Of a stretch of 64,000 nt of DNA, positions 25,873-36,352 are shown one piece after another. The position numbers and the translations under genes are program-made. The notes under the pieces were generated by a model. That model made no database searches and was not told where the DNA came from. It was given only the letters and a program-made list of their open reading frames with translations. Each line of letters begins with the position of its first letter. Positions within the stretch are counted from its first letter, which is position 1. The stretch comes from Liolophura sinensis (lineage: Eukaryota; Mollusca; Polyplacophora; Chitonida; Chitonidae), in assembly GCF_032854445.1 (NCBI RefSeq), contig NC_088295.1, forward strand, positions 30,128,470-30,192,469, given 5' to 3'.

Positions 25873-28800
25873 CTGAGGAATACAAGTAAAACCATCAAAT
25901 TATGAGCCAGAATTGTACCAATTTTTGTCCACTTGGGTTACAACTCATTCACAAAGTACGAAACAGGCGTTTTCTAAGCAAACTGAAACAGCAATTAAGT
26001 TTTCTGGTAAAAAACCACAACAGCCGGGATTGTGGTTGGTAAGTTTTCGGAAGATATAAAACACAAACTGGCGTGCAACTTCACAGATGTAGTCACCATA
26101 AAAAACGGTAAAAAATAATGCGGCCACTATTTACGGTGGCCACATGTACTAACAAACGTGAGTAGTTGTAAAAATGCCAAAGGAATCTGAAGCTGAACCT
26201 AACGATTGTTTGATTTGGTAGGTACTGCATATGGTTGTCATGTGCTTTGATTTTATGGCAAATGGCATGAAATGTATGGAGAGCGATCAAAATCAGCTTG
26301 AAGTTTAATAGTGGCTTTAATAATGTTTTAGGTGAATATTACCAGATATCCGGTGTGTACGTGTCATTCTGGAAACGCCATGGTTTAGTGCTGTAGATGC
26401 CCTCTCCATTAACAGCTAACCACTGTCCCATTTGGCGTAGTCTTTGCTCAAAGATGGGGGCAATTCTGCCGTCTGGTGTAGGACCAATATTCACCACCAT
26501 ATTACCGCCAGTGCTGTAAAAGTAGTTTAACGTCCGTTACAACATGAACAATATCCGCACCATCTTAGCATGATTTATTACTAACGCAAATGGCTCATAG
26601 CCTATAACGTCTTTAAAATGGACGCCTGTGAAAAGAAAACAATTATTTTCTACAATACGTGTCTCCATGGTGTAAGACAAATATTCTACAATTACTCATA
26701 CATGCTTCAAAACAAACCAGATTTCAATGATTTAAATTTTCATATTTTCAGTAAAGTCTTCATTTTATGATTGTGTGCAGGTGAAACCGGTCTGTTTCTC
26801 TAAATCTGTTGCCTACATTCAGGTACTTGTAACATCATTTATGGTGACTCACAAACTTGCTTTTCGTCGGTGTCAAATAACACCACAAGCTCTACGCAGA
26901 TGTATTAGTAAGTACAACATCCATATCACTTCTAAGAAAACGCATTTTTTTTTAATGACGATGACGTCGCTTTAGGCAACATGTCTTGTTATGCTAAACA
27001 AAATTATAGATTATGAATTTTAAAAAGTATTATGAGCATCCAACATATCCATGTGCACGGCTTGCAGTGTTGCATGTCACTAACAAAAGTTAATTTTTGG
27101 CAGTGCCCATGAGAGATTTTACAGATAACTTAACAGATAACTGCGACAAATCAAGTTAAAGGAAATACACTTTAGTTTCTGCATCATGCTGGCGATATAA
27201 GCGGGTTAACTGTGCAGGAAGGATTTTGTCTTCTACACTTTGATGTCAGCAACGAAACACTCCATTTTCTGAAGAAAAGCTAATAATCTTAAGCTAGGTA
27301 TTTTTATTTGCATACATTGCTCGCAAGTTAATGCGTTTGGTCTTATCAAATGAAGCTACTGTATAATACATCGTTCTGACAAACGATCTGATATCTTACC
27401 TTACAGTTTCTGCCAATGTGGCAATCAGTTCCTCTATGGTCAGGTAGTCTTCCAGTACTGCATTAAGTCTATATCCCCACGCGTAGCGCTCCATTGTCAT
27501 GTCGTTCTCCCACTTATACTTCTGCAGTACTCCTTTTAGCACAATGAAATTAAGACAAATACAAATAACATAATGTACGTTTACATGGTAACGTAATAAT
27601 CAACTACACTGAAAGGCTACGCATTCTTATGCTGTTGTTGTTTTATCGAAGAAAAGTCAAATTCAAATTATCTTTTAATGGTTTTTCTTCAGGATATTAA
27701 ACCAGGGATTTGCCAGATTTTTCGTCGCACATCACACTCATAAACGTATTGTTTTCTCATCAATGATTTTAACTTTTCTTTCGTGCAACAGATATAAACT
27801 ATCTAAACACATCAAACAAAGAGTGTAATTAGCGCCAGTATGTCAGTCACATTAAGGTGTTATGACATCAGTATTTTGAACGCGCTATGACGTCAGTGAC
27901 GTTGAATGACACGAGCTCACCTGGGTTGTAGCGATCTGAGCACGTGAAGTAGCCCCCGTGGTGACAAGTATCACCTATACCCCAACGGTCATTCACCACA
28001 ATTGTGTCCTTGACAGGGCTGGGGAAAGAGATTGGTTTGATTCATTTCCATGCATTTATTGGTTAAAAGCACTACGGCAGATGTATCGCTTTCATGTTGC
28101 GTCTTGATTGATTACGTACTTCAGTTCCCCTGTAACGCATTCGACGTCTCGCCATTTAATGTATTTACATGTATACTGTTGGATGACTGGATGGTTAGGT
28201 TGTTCAGCTTAATGCGGAAAAAAACAATTCCATAAACCCCTAACCTCAGACACTTTATTGTTACGCAACTTAAGAGCGGCATATTTCCCGAACTGCGAGA
28301 TACTATCTTGGATACATGGAGAGTAAAACCAGAAGTCAAACCAGAACAGCGACGACAGTAGAAGTCAAACCAGAGCAGCGATGAATTGTTTACGGTTTTA
28401 TTCTAACCTTTCATGAACATGCTTAAATAGTATAGTTACTTAAATCGCCTAATACCACGGCTTAAGCAGAATTAGATGATGTCAATGGCATTACACATCA
28501 CTTGCTTAACATTACTCTTCTTACTGTTTGCGTGGTTCTTTGATAAATAAAAATAATGGTGGATAGACATGTAGTAAATTTTGGCGACAATACGTTTTAA
28601 ATGACATTTACTTGAATAATATATACCTGTCATTGTAAAGCCATGCAAGAAATCCAGTAGAGTTCCAGTAAGTATCCGGGGCTTCCCAATCACCATCTGA
28701 CCAAATCAATTCAGGTTTGTATGTGTTCACAATGTCATACAGCTCCGGCATTGTTTTTCGCTGCAAAACCATCCAATATTACATTCTATGCAAAAGTTGC

Positions 28801-31800
28801 ATCACGCAATATCAAGCTCAGTCAGCATGCGATTTGTTCACGCAGTCCAATTTACGTGTATACTTTGGGGGTTGTTTTCTTATTTTAGTGGAAATGCAAA
28901 GATGTTATAAGCACAAAAAGTGAAAATATAATGTAGATAACATAAATCTCCTGCATAGGCGGCATAATAAATGTATTTACTCACAGTTACAAAATCATTG
29001 GTCTTGAAACCATTCGCCTTGTCAGCCAGGTAGATCGGGTTGAACCATTCAAACAAGGAGTGGTACAAACCAAACCTTAAAGTGGTTTTCTTCTTTATTG
29101 CTGTGGCCAGCTCTCCTGATTAAAAAGTTGCTCTTCATTATAAAATTATCTTGTTTAAATACTTAACGTGCCCTATTACATACTATCGCCTTTAAGAAGG
29201 TAACGAACTGACTACACAACAAACTGAAACTGGTAATTCTATTCACCTACATGTAGCTTATGTGTGAAAAAAAATACTCTGACATATAACAAGCAATTCA
29301 TTGATTTACTAACTGACCACACATTACAATATGTATATTAGTGTTAAAAAATCCTGATCAATTTCTCTAAAGACTTGATAGACGAACTATTATTTAATAA
29401 TATATTTCCAGGTAAATGCTTATCCGTGATATCAACAAGTTTAATCTCTTTGTGATGAAAGCCGAGAAGTTACCGAATTCTTCGCAATTTAATTAGCCAC
29501 TACCCCAAGCCTTAAGCAACATATTAGCGATGAATGGTTCACACTGTTTGAAGACTAATCGGATAAGTACGTACCTACTAAGTCTCTCTGGGGTCCAACG
29601 TCCCATGGCATTCCAATTCCAGGAAACCTTTGACGGCCACAAAGTGAAACCCTCATGATGCTTTGATGTTAATATCATGTACCTGAAAAACACAAGAATT
29701 GGATTATAAAGGTATTCGCTAATGAAGCTCCAGGCAACAGACCTGAAATAAAGCTTGAAATTCAGGCATGTAAAAGGAGAAATATAGGTGAAAAACATGT
29801 CGAAAATCAAGCCATTGTTAAACATCGATTTGGGACCGTTTAGCATTTATCAGTTAGGCCTATCTCTGTTTCATGGTTACACATTGTACTTTGCGGTTTA
29901 AAGCAAATAAAGTGTAGTGATATTATGACCATCAGATTAAATACATGCGCTGGTCATTGCCTGAAATGATTTTAGCTGATTTCTAGCACAATTAAGAATT
30001 TTTGCTGTATATTTACATGTACACACAGAAAACATAATCCGAAATAACGACACTGCTGTTAACAGAAACTTCTAAATTCATGACAAAAACGGGCATAAAC
30101 TTCGCATTTCTGCCTTGCACACTACACTCATGCAGTACGATTACATAGCTATCTTTATATGTATGGTTCATTTGTTATACTCAGTGTATTTATAAGCTTT
30201 ATTTACATGTAATCACTGCTCCCTTGGAATCGCGATTACTGGCGCGTATACATACAGCATCAAATTTCTGTCCAACATGTTTTACATTAGGCAATCATCA
30301 TGAATATGCATCGCTATGCGGTGTATTGTTGTCTATATACATTCTTTCAATTTATACAATATTTAACCTGATTATATAGGATTATCGGGCTATCCAAAGG
30401 GGAAGACCTCACTGCTCGTTAGACTACGCTTGTCGGGAAAGTAAAGTAGAAATACATGTAGTCCTACATGTATATAGACCTATAGCTAAGGCCTGCAAAG
30501 AGTTGCATGAGCATGTGAAGTAGCTACTCCCCCCCCCCCCCCCCCCCCCCCCAACACACACACACACGGTTGGCCTATGTACAGGACTGGTAGTATATGT
30601 AGGCCTATGTAGGGCGTACGGACTCGGATCGATGTCGCGAAGCAAGTCTAGACAGGTCTATGCTCGGTCTCCCGTACTGCAACACGTCACACATGACCAG
30701 GTGCCTACTGCAAGTAAAGACGTGACTCAGGACTACCGTATAACGTGTGCTTCAAACATGATATTTACCTGGCCCCAGAAGCCTGGAATATTTCTGCCCA
30801 TTCATTTGCATCATAGAACTCCGCCTTAAACAAGGGAGCGAAATCCGCATATGAAAAACCCGGGCCATAATTGTCCTCAACAAAACGGGTGTAGACAGGG
30901 GAGAACTGGCCTTTCCAATACCACCAAAACCACGCTTCGCATCCCGTTTTACTTGTAGCTGGATCGCCAAGCTCGGTACCGAGAAAACACCCCAGTGCAG
31001 GAATATCCCGAATTTAGCGTCGTCGTACCAAGCCGGAAGGGGTCTGTTATCTAAGGACGCCCAGTTTGGCTCATACCGCACACTGGAGGCCGGAAGAGTT
31101 AGTAGAGCCCAGCTCAACAACGTGCACAGATGTCTCATCGTTACCCTCAAACACCTACTACAGTCACCTTCAGAGTGACCTACACTATATACAAGCACCA
31201 AGCCTTTTAAAAAGCTTTCCCAGGTGAATGGCCACAGCAATATATTTACACGAAATGAATAAGATCACGAGACGCTCTTGCCACAACAAAAGGCTTACTT
31301 TGCTGTGGCGCGAAGTGCATGTATGGAAGCCTGTATCGGACTGATGCCGAAAATAATACCACGTCGCTACCCTATGTGCTTCTCATAGTAACTACAGTTA
31401 TGCCGAACGTAGTGTGGCGAGGCCAAAGGCCGAGCTGGGCGAAGAGAGGCAAATAGGTCACATGTAGGTTAAATTCATTTACCCGTCGTATTGGTGAGAC
31501 ACGGTAAATATGGCCGCCGAACTTTCGGTTTTATGATGGCTGTTAAAAGAATTATGGGGAGAATACCAAGAACGTGTCATCCGCACCATAATCTAAAAAT
31601 TACTATCACTGCACGCTTATGATTTTCACTGCCGTGTGACACACAATCACCATTAATCTTTTAAACAGCGTTTTCTTCATAGGCTACTTTTAGCCGAAGT
31701 TGGCATAAGAGCCCGAATGTGAAGACGCGAGAAAGTTCAGCTAGGATTCAGGTATCCTAGCAATCACGTGCATATCAGCAATCCTCTCAGTCTGTTACTA

Positions 31801-33679
31801 GCTGCTGCGGACTTTCGGTTTCACACGAGTCTGTTGAAAGTAAACTGATATTTTTGGAATGGATTGTTTTAATAGATATTTTCCTAAGTATTTATTAGTC
31901 TCTAACTAACTGCTCTTTTTCTTTCTTTATTTATTTATTTTGTTAAGGTAAAGACAGTACACACCATAGCGTACGCCTTAATCCAAACGAAAAAAAACCC
32001 CCACAAAAAACGTAAAAATACTTTATTTCAGTGTAATTTTACACACCTATTTTATACACCTATTATATCATCAGTATAAATAATATACACGTTTAATTTT
32101 ATGAGCCATATGCATTACAGATTTTTGAAATCCAATAACAAATAATTACATACTAGAAGTACCTATAACTTTAATAATAAAGTCCTCTTGAAGTGTATAC
32201 ACGTATCTCTGTTTTACGCCAAATGGTCAGCATGTTTTCAATTATCTGTATTGTTTTGCATATTATTGTCAGTTGTATTATTTGTCTATTTTGTTAAAAT
32301 ATATGTATTGAACTTATTCAGACTTCTTTGTGTGATCTTGTGTAAAGCCTATTGCTGATCTGAGAGTTAAACAAGCCAATTGTTTTTTATTTTCCTTTTT
32401 TCCCTTTTTTTCTTTCTTTTTTTTTTCTTCTTTTTTTTCTTTTCTTTCTTTTTTTTTTTGATTTTTTTTTATCTTTCTTTTATTACCTCATGCCAATGTT
32501 TTTTCTGTCTTACATATTCTCATTTCCGCAACCCAAGTATTGTATATTAGTTTTTCCTTTACATATCCCGAAAACATGCCTGTATAGCTGTATACTACAC
32601 CTTATAAACTTTTGGCTTACTGTTTACTTCTTCAATAAATCAACGTTTAAAACACTTACTTTATATGCCAAGTAGGGTGTTCTGGCGTAAAAAATGTGGA
32701 TCTGTCGGTTCATTTAGCGATTCACTTGGCTATTCGCGGGGTGTTAGTAACAGCGCCCCATAGGGGCTGAGGGCAGAACAGAAGGTTCTCTCAGCTAGTT
32801 CGCTGGCAACTTACTTTACGTACTAAGTAGGAATGTTCTGGCGTGTAAAATGTGGCTCTGACGGGTCAGTTAGCAATTCAGTTAGCTATTCGCGTTTTTT
32901 TGTTTTTTTTTTTTGTTTTTTCTTTGTTTTTTTTTTCTTTTAGCTCCTCCAAGTGACTGAGGTCAGAAATAAAGGTTTTTTCAAGTAACGCTCTGGCCAC
33001 TTACTTTATTAGCTAAGTAAGAAAGTTCTGTCGTGAAAAATGTGGCTCTGGCGGGTCAGTTGGCTATTCAGTTAGCTATTCTCTGGGTGTTGTAACAGCG
33101 ACCCCTAGTGGCTGATGTCAGAAATAAAGGTTCTGACAGGTAGCCCTCTAGCCACACTTTCTAGACTAAGTAGGAGTGTTGTGGCGTGAAAACTGTGGCT
33201 CTGGCGGCTCAGTGAGCTAAATATTCTGTTAGATATTCGCGGGCTGTTGATAACAGCGCCCCCTAATGGCTGAGGTCAGCAGAAAAGGTTCTTTGAGGTA
33301 GCCCTCTGGCCACTTTCTTAATGTACCAAGTAGGAATGTTCTGGCGTGGAAAGTGTGGTGCTGGTGGCTCAGTTAACTATTCAGTTGACTATTCGCGGAG
33401 TGTTGGTAACAACGCTCCCTAGTAGCTGATGTCAAAAATAAAGGTTCTGTCGGGTAGTTTTCTGGCCACTTACATTTTATGTACTAACTAAAAATGTTCT
33501 GGAGTGAGAAATGTGGCTGTGGTGGGCCACTTAACTATTCAGTTAGGTATTTGCGGGGTTTTGGTAACGGCGCCCCCTAGCTGACAAGATCAGACATTTA
33601 GGTTCTCATTGTCATTGTTGACATACATCAATATGACCCATAAGTCTCACCGTACAATGAACCAAAGAAGAAGAAGAAG

Positions 33680-33748
<69 letters not shown>

Positions 33749-34521
33749 CAATAGGTGAAGTAATTTTTAGATACCAATGATCTTTCTATTAAGGATTAAA
33801 CTACTTTGTTTCTGCAGTTTCTATCCCTGTAACGCTAAGGATTACGTGCTTGCACGCTGCAGATATGTATATGTATAGTTGTACATCTATAGGGTGCGGA
33901 GATTTGTCAGTTTCACTCCATGCCAGAAACATGTTCCATATGGTACGTCTATAGGCCCTATATTGAATATCTGTATGTACGTAAAGTAATATGACCAAAT
34001 AAAGGATGTGGCCTATCCATGCACTGTAGGCCGACGATAATCTACGGCGAAAAGCACCAACCGGGGCATGTCAGTGTTACATGTAAGCCTTAAGATCAGC
34101 AGTAGAGCCAATCACCTACCCTGTATCGATATATACATGTACAAGCCTACCTCGCCCCTGCCGCCTGGAATAGCTCAGCCCATTGGTTTGCGTTGTAAAA
34201 CTCCGCCTTAAACAAAGGTGCAAAATCTGCGTAGGTAAAGCCTGGTGGGTAGTTTTCTTTCATAAACTGAACATAAGGTTTTGCATGTGTAGCTCTCCAG
34301 AACCACCAAAACCATGCCTCGCAGGCCCCATCGCTTGTGCCTGGGTCGCCGAAACTGGGCACAGAGAAGACGCCCCAGTGGAGGAATATCCCGAACTTGG
34401 CGTCATCGTACCAACTTGGGAGCGGTCTCTTGTCTAAAGATGCCCAGTTGGGCTGATACCTGACACATATGACTGGAACTATGGACAGGCATGCAGATAA
34501 ACACAACAACGACGGCCTCAT
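25623..34521 (-). CDS. Alpha-L-fucosidase (GH29), eight coding exons with two alternative first exons
   Basis: Retaining exo-glycosidase that removes terminal alpha-L-fucose from glycoconjugates; the signal peptide implies a lysosomal or secreted enzyme, as for FUCA1/FUCA2. Exons on the minus strand: E1a 34521-34151, E2 29682-29575, E3 29115-28985, E4 28760-28627, E5 28018-27921, E6 27532-27400, E7 26513-26343, E8 25872-25623 (stop TAG). All introns are GT-AG and the phases chain correctly once one surplus base in E2 is ignored, giving 464 residues, the usual family length. Landmarks: signal peptide 1-20, [11 protein letters not shown] 43-53, SKHHEGF 130-136, nucleophile Asp225 in IWSDGDW, acid/base Glu289 in YKWE, and a C-terminal beta domain from about residue 380. 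Asp225 and Glu289 fall at the human FUCA1 numbers as I remember them. N-glycosylation sequons occur at Asn236, Asn374 and Asn389. E1b (31138-30769) can replace E1a. Family assignment is secure; whether this allele is functional is not. Confidence 0.95.
26343..26513 (-). CDS. Fucosidase exon 7
   Basis: Acceptor tttttacag before 26513, donor ATCTG|GTAATA after 26343, 171 bases, phase 2 to 2. It encodes [20 protein letters not shown], then [20 protein letters not shown] and [10 protein letters not shown]: the end of the catalytic barrel, with the conserved [11 protein letters not shown] and NGE-IY-TKPWR signatures. Confidence 0.95.
27400..27532 (-). CDS. Fucosidase exon 6 (acid/base residue)
   Basis: Acceptor gctaaaag before 27532, donor GTAAG|GTAAGA after 27400, 133 bases, phase 1 to 2. 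It encodes [17 protein letters not shown] and the [12 protein letters not shown] helix. The Glu of KWE is residue 289, the acid/base position in human FUCA1. Confidence 0.94.
27921..28018 (-). CDS. Fucosidase exon 5
   Basis: Acceptor tttccccag before 28018, donor CCCAG|GTGAGC after 27921, 98 bases, phase 2 to 1. It encodes [14 protein letters not shown], then a [15 protein letters not shown] block matching the conserved VVNDRWG...CHHGGYY segment of animal fucosidases. Confidence 0.95.
28627..28760 (-). CDS. Fucosidase exon 4 (catalytic nucleophile)
   Basis: Acceptor ttttgcag before 28760, donor GACAG|GTATAT after 28627, 134 bases, phase 0 to 2. It encodes [20 protein letters not shown], then [20 protein letters not shown]. 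The Asp of WSDGDW is residue 225, the expected nucleophile. The sequon NST lies at 236-238. Confidence 0.95.
28985..29115 (-). CDS. Fucosidase exon 3
   Basis: Acceptor aatcag before 29115, donor ACT|GTGAGT after 28985, 131 bases, phase 1 to 0. It encodes [19 protein letters not shown] then [17 protein letters not shown]. The [14 protein letters not shown] block is a family signature. Confidence 0.93.
29575..29682 (-). CDS. Fucosidase exon 2 (one surplus base)
   Basis: The acceptor is tttttcag before 29682 and the donor GTAG|GTACGT follows 29575. It encodes [19 protein letters not shown] and SWNWNAM, with substrate-pocket His132-His133. The family then expects [10 protein letters not shown], but the text reads GRWTPERLS because CCC stands at 29602-29604 (plus strand) where CC would keep the frame. 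The exon is 108 bases; 107 is needed to link the phase-2 first exon to the phase-1 start of exon 3. Confidence 0.9.
30529..30568. repeat. Poly-C run followed by (AC)n
   Basis: Twenty-four C in a row, then about eight AC units. It lies in the intron about 200 bases downstream of exon 1b in the gene's direction. On the minus strand it is a 24-G tract able to form a G-quadruplex. Run length in an assembly is unreliable. Confidence 0.9.
30769..31138 (-). CDS. Fucosidase exon 1b (proximal alternative first exon, one base short)
   Basis: ATG at 31138 was chosen because [10 protein letters not shown] aligns with the leader of exon 1a and gives the same 22-residue spacing to the conserved VRY. It ends at donor CCAG|GTAAAT, in the same phase-2 register as exon 1a. 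It carries [20 protein letters not shown] and [11 protein letters not shown]. After that the frame slips: the homologue of codon Phe57 has only two bases (at 30969-30970), and the rest, from [18 protein letters not shown] to FQASGA, lies in another frame. The exon is 370 bases against 371 for exon 1a, exactly one base short. As written, the shifted frame meets TGA just inside exon 2. Either a homopolymer sequencing error or a real null. Confidence 0.85.
31185..31191 (-). promoter_or_regulatory. TATA box upstream of fucosidase exon 1b
   Basis: GTATATAG on the minus strand, about 47 bases before the ATG at 31138, which would leave a very short 5-prime UTR. Its presence supports separate promoters for the two first exons. 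Confidence 0.4.
32384..32470. repeat. T-rich low-complexity tract
   Basis: Nearly pure T with scattered C, on the plus strand, inside the intron between fucosidase exons 1a and 1b and shortly before the 160-bp array. Confidence 0.85.
32660..33620. repeat. Six-unit tandem array of about 160 bp
   Basis: Units begin near 32660, 32819, 33012, 33163, 33323 and 33481. Each opens with a version of ctaagtaggaatgttctggc, carries TGTGGCTCTGGCGG and CAGTTAGCTATTCGCGG, then a GCGCCCCCTAGTGG-like core, then GAAATAAAGGTTCT and CTGGCCACTTACTTT. The second unit is enlarged by a poly-T insertion (about 32896-32940). A poly-A and TA microsatellite follow at 33661-33740. The layout, tandem units of about 160 bp next to a microsatellite, resembles the pearl-type non-autonomous elements described in bivalves; that identity is inference. 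The array sits between the two alternative first exons. Confidence 0.85.
33661..33740. repeat. (GAA)n, poly-A and (TA)n microsatellite
   Basis: Four to five GAA units, 36 A in a row at 33680-33715, then about a dozen TA dinucleotides. It directly follows the 160-bp array. Confidence 0.9.
34151..34521 (-). CDS. Fucosidase exon 1a (distal alternative first exon)
   Basis: Open from ATG at 34521 to the donor GAG|GTAGGC after 34151; 371 bases, ending in phase 2. It encodes a hydrophobic leader ([20 protein letters not shown]), then the GH29 N-terminal barrel with [28 protein letters not shown] and EAWFWWFW, ending FQAAGA. The next codon (AG+G) is completed by exon 2. The reading frame is intact. 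It is about 70 percent identical in protein to exon 1b by eye. Confidence 0.93.
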
Positions 34522-34564
34522 TTTAGCAGCTCGCCTGTTTTCAGCACAGTCCTGTAGTAGCCCT

Positions 34565-34569
34565 CTATA
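34565..34569 (-). promoter_or_regulatory. TATA-like word upstream of fucosidase exon 1a
   Basis: CTATAGAG on the minus strand, about 44 bases before the ATG at 34521. A weak TATA match, but its position mirrors the stronger TATATAG before exon 1b. Confidence 0.3.
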
Positions 34570-35645
34570 GTTTCCACCACGGTATGAGGTCAGTAATCAT
34601 CACAGTTGAGTGCTTGGGGTTAAAGAGTCTATAACTCAGACGATATACGTGACAGGTTAAAGAAAACTGGGCACCGAATTCTTACAAAACTGCCTTTTAT
34701 CTCGGTATTACAGAGTTGTAGTGGCGAGATATTAATGTTATATATGTATATGGAAGGACTGAAGGCGCATTGTCACCAGAGTGAAAATCGCGTCGTTTAA
34801 TTGATTTATTTCAGTGCCAACGATTGTCTGTATATGTATGCTGGGTAAAACATATTAGCATTAAACTGCATAATTATTTGTACTACATTGTGTTATTTAT
34901 TTAAATTCAATTTGTATTCTAACATATATATATGTATTTATCAAAAATTGCCCTCTATTTACGGACTTAAAGCTAAGAAAATTGAGTTTGAAAACACCTG
35001 GGAAATTTACTAATGCTCACCACAGGCCACACATAGGAAAAGTTTAAACTGGGCGAGACAATTCGTCGTGAGCGAAATAAAAAACGGTATGTTTCCACAC
35101 AATTTTTATCCAGTTCATAAATCTATTTAATAAACAAAAAGTGCATTTAGTAAAGCAGACACGTTTATGTTCATGTTCAATTTACACATTTACAGCATCA
35201 TCAGCATGCCTTCTTCGGCATTTCTTGATCGCATTTTTTAAACCTTTATGACTGTATATATGCACTGGATGTAAAATATCGTATATACAGTAAATGTTTT
35301 AAAATTGCTTGTGGTCTGTGAAGTGAATACGTATTTTTTAAGAGTGGAGTTATACATTTACACATAGGAAAAATTACTGCAGTCGGTAAGCCTTGGTTAA
35401 TGTGAGATATATGTAACACTAAGACTATACTATATACTTAAAATATTCGGCGTTCATCCAAAATTGCATAGATTACTACACCGTAAACGTGATGACTGTC
35501 AAGGTGAAACATTACAATTTATCGTCAAACCTGGAGGAAGGGTCATGTATATAGTCCTACAACAGTATTTTATATTGGTGAAGGTGTGAAATGTAAATTA
35601 ATTTGGGCATGTATACATATGTGCATGTACACCGTACAAAATAAG
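34570..35645. other. Upstream region of fucosidase exon 1a
   Basis: AT-rich, with several ATGTATA and ACATGTA words. No gene was seen. Any promoter elements of exon 1a beyond the weak TATA word would lie here. Confidence 0.4.
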
Positions 35646-35649
35646 ACGA

Positions 35650-35900
35650 ATGTGGCTCAGGTAATCGGCGTACCAGCGTGTTGCAATGACTTAGGAATAA
35701 CCAATACGGTTGCTCCCAATTCAAGTCGAGCTCTTGCTGGCTTCCTCTCCGGCCGTACATGAGAATATCTGGCAGCAACCTGCGAATGAACGTGGGTTTC
35801 CCCCAGGCTCTGCCCGGCTCAAGAATATTTACAATGATGCAAGGTAAATTGTTATTGAGCACGGCGTAAAATATCAATAAAATAAATAAATAAATAAACG
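35650..35900 (+). mobile_element. SINE family A, near full length
   Basis: A worn head (AATGTGGCTCAGGTAATCGG) is followed by CTTCCTCTCCGGCCGTACATG, GCAGCAACCTGCGAATGAAC and GAGCACGGCGTAAAATATC, then an (AAAT)n tail. The CATAATGCTGGCCGCC block is replaced by unrelated bases. Confidence 0.7.
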
Positions 35901-35984
35901 CAGTCTGTCGCTTTCACTGTAATGATATGATTAGGAACGTCACACTTTGACTCACATATATCAGGACAATGAATTACGAGAATC

Positions 35985-36352
35985 CAGAAGGAGTGAGTGC
36001 TTGAGGCTTAACGTCGTACGTAACAAGTTTTAGTCATATGACGACGAAGGAGTCCTCAGAGTGCGTGTACGTGCAGTGTGCCTCCTTGTTGCAGGACGGA
36101 TTTCCACCGCTCTTTTTATCTACTGCAGCTTAACTAAGACGTTTTACTGAAGGCAAGTAAGCCGCCCCGCCCTAGTCATCATACTGATACGGGTCAACCA
36201 GTCGATGCACAATTCCCTTAATGCTGAACGCCAAGTGAGGAAGTTACAAATTCCTCTTTAAAGGTCTTAGGTGTGACCCGACCCAGGATTGACTCTGGAT
36301 CTACCGTCTACTAAAGTGGACGCTCTACCAAGTGTGCTATCGGAGCCGGTGA
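35985..36352 (-). mobile_element. SINE family C, inverted full copy
   Basis: Reverse complement of the copy at 39.6 kb. It shows the tRNA-like end (near 36350, ending in GCTATCGGAGCC on the plus strand), CATACTGATACGGGTCAACC, CGCTCTTTTTATCTACTGC and TCATATGACGACGAAGGAGT, with the tail side at GAGTGAGTGCTTGAGG. Confidence 0.8.

Noticed and set aside
29575-29682. An alternative donor GTAGGT four bases before the main exon 2 donor would restore the frame despite the extra base.
   Set aside because: It would replace the near-invariant DVGPQRDLV stretch with unrelated residues, so it is a poor explanation for a working enzyme; kept only as a possibility to test in transcripts.
30424-30645. Minus-strand open frame with a poly-glycine stretch.
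   Set aside because: It is the translation of the poly-C/(AC)n tract.
29575-31138. The missing base in exon 1b and the extra base in exon 2 could cancel each other.
   Set aside because: The shifted frame reaches a TGA within the first codons of exon 2, before the second indel.
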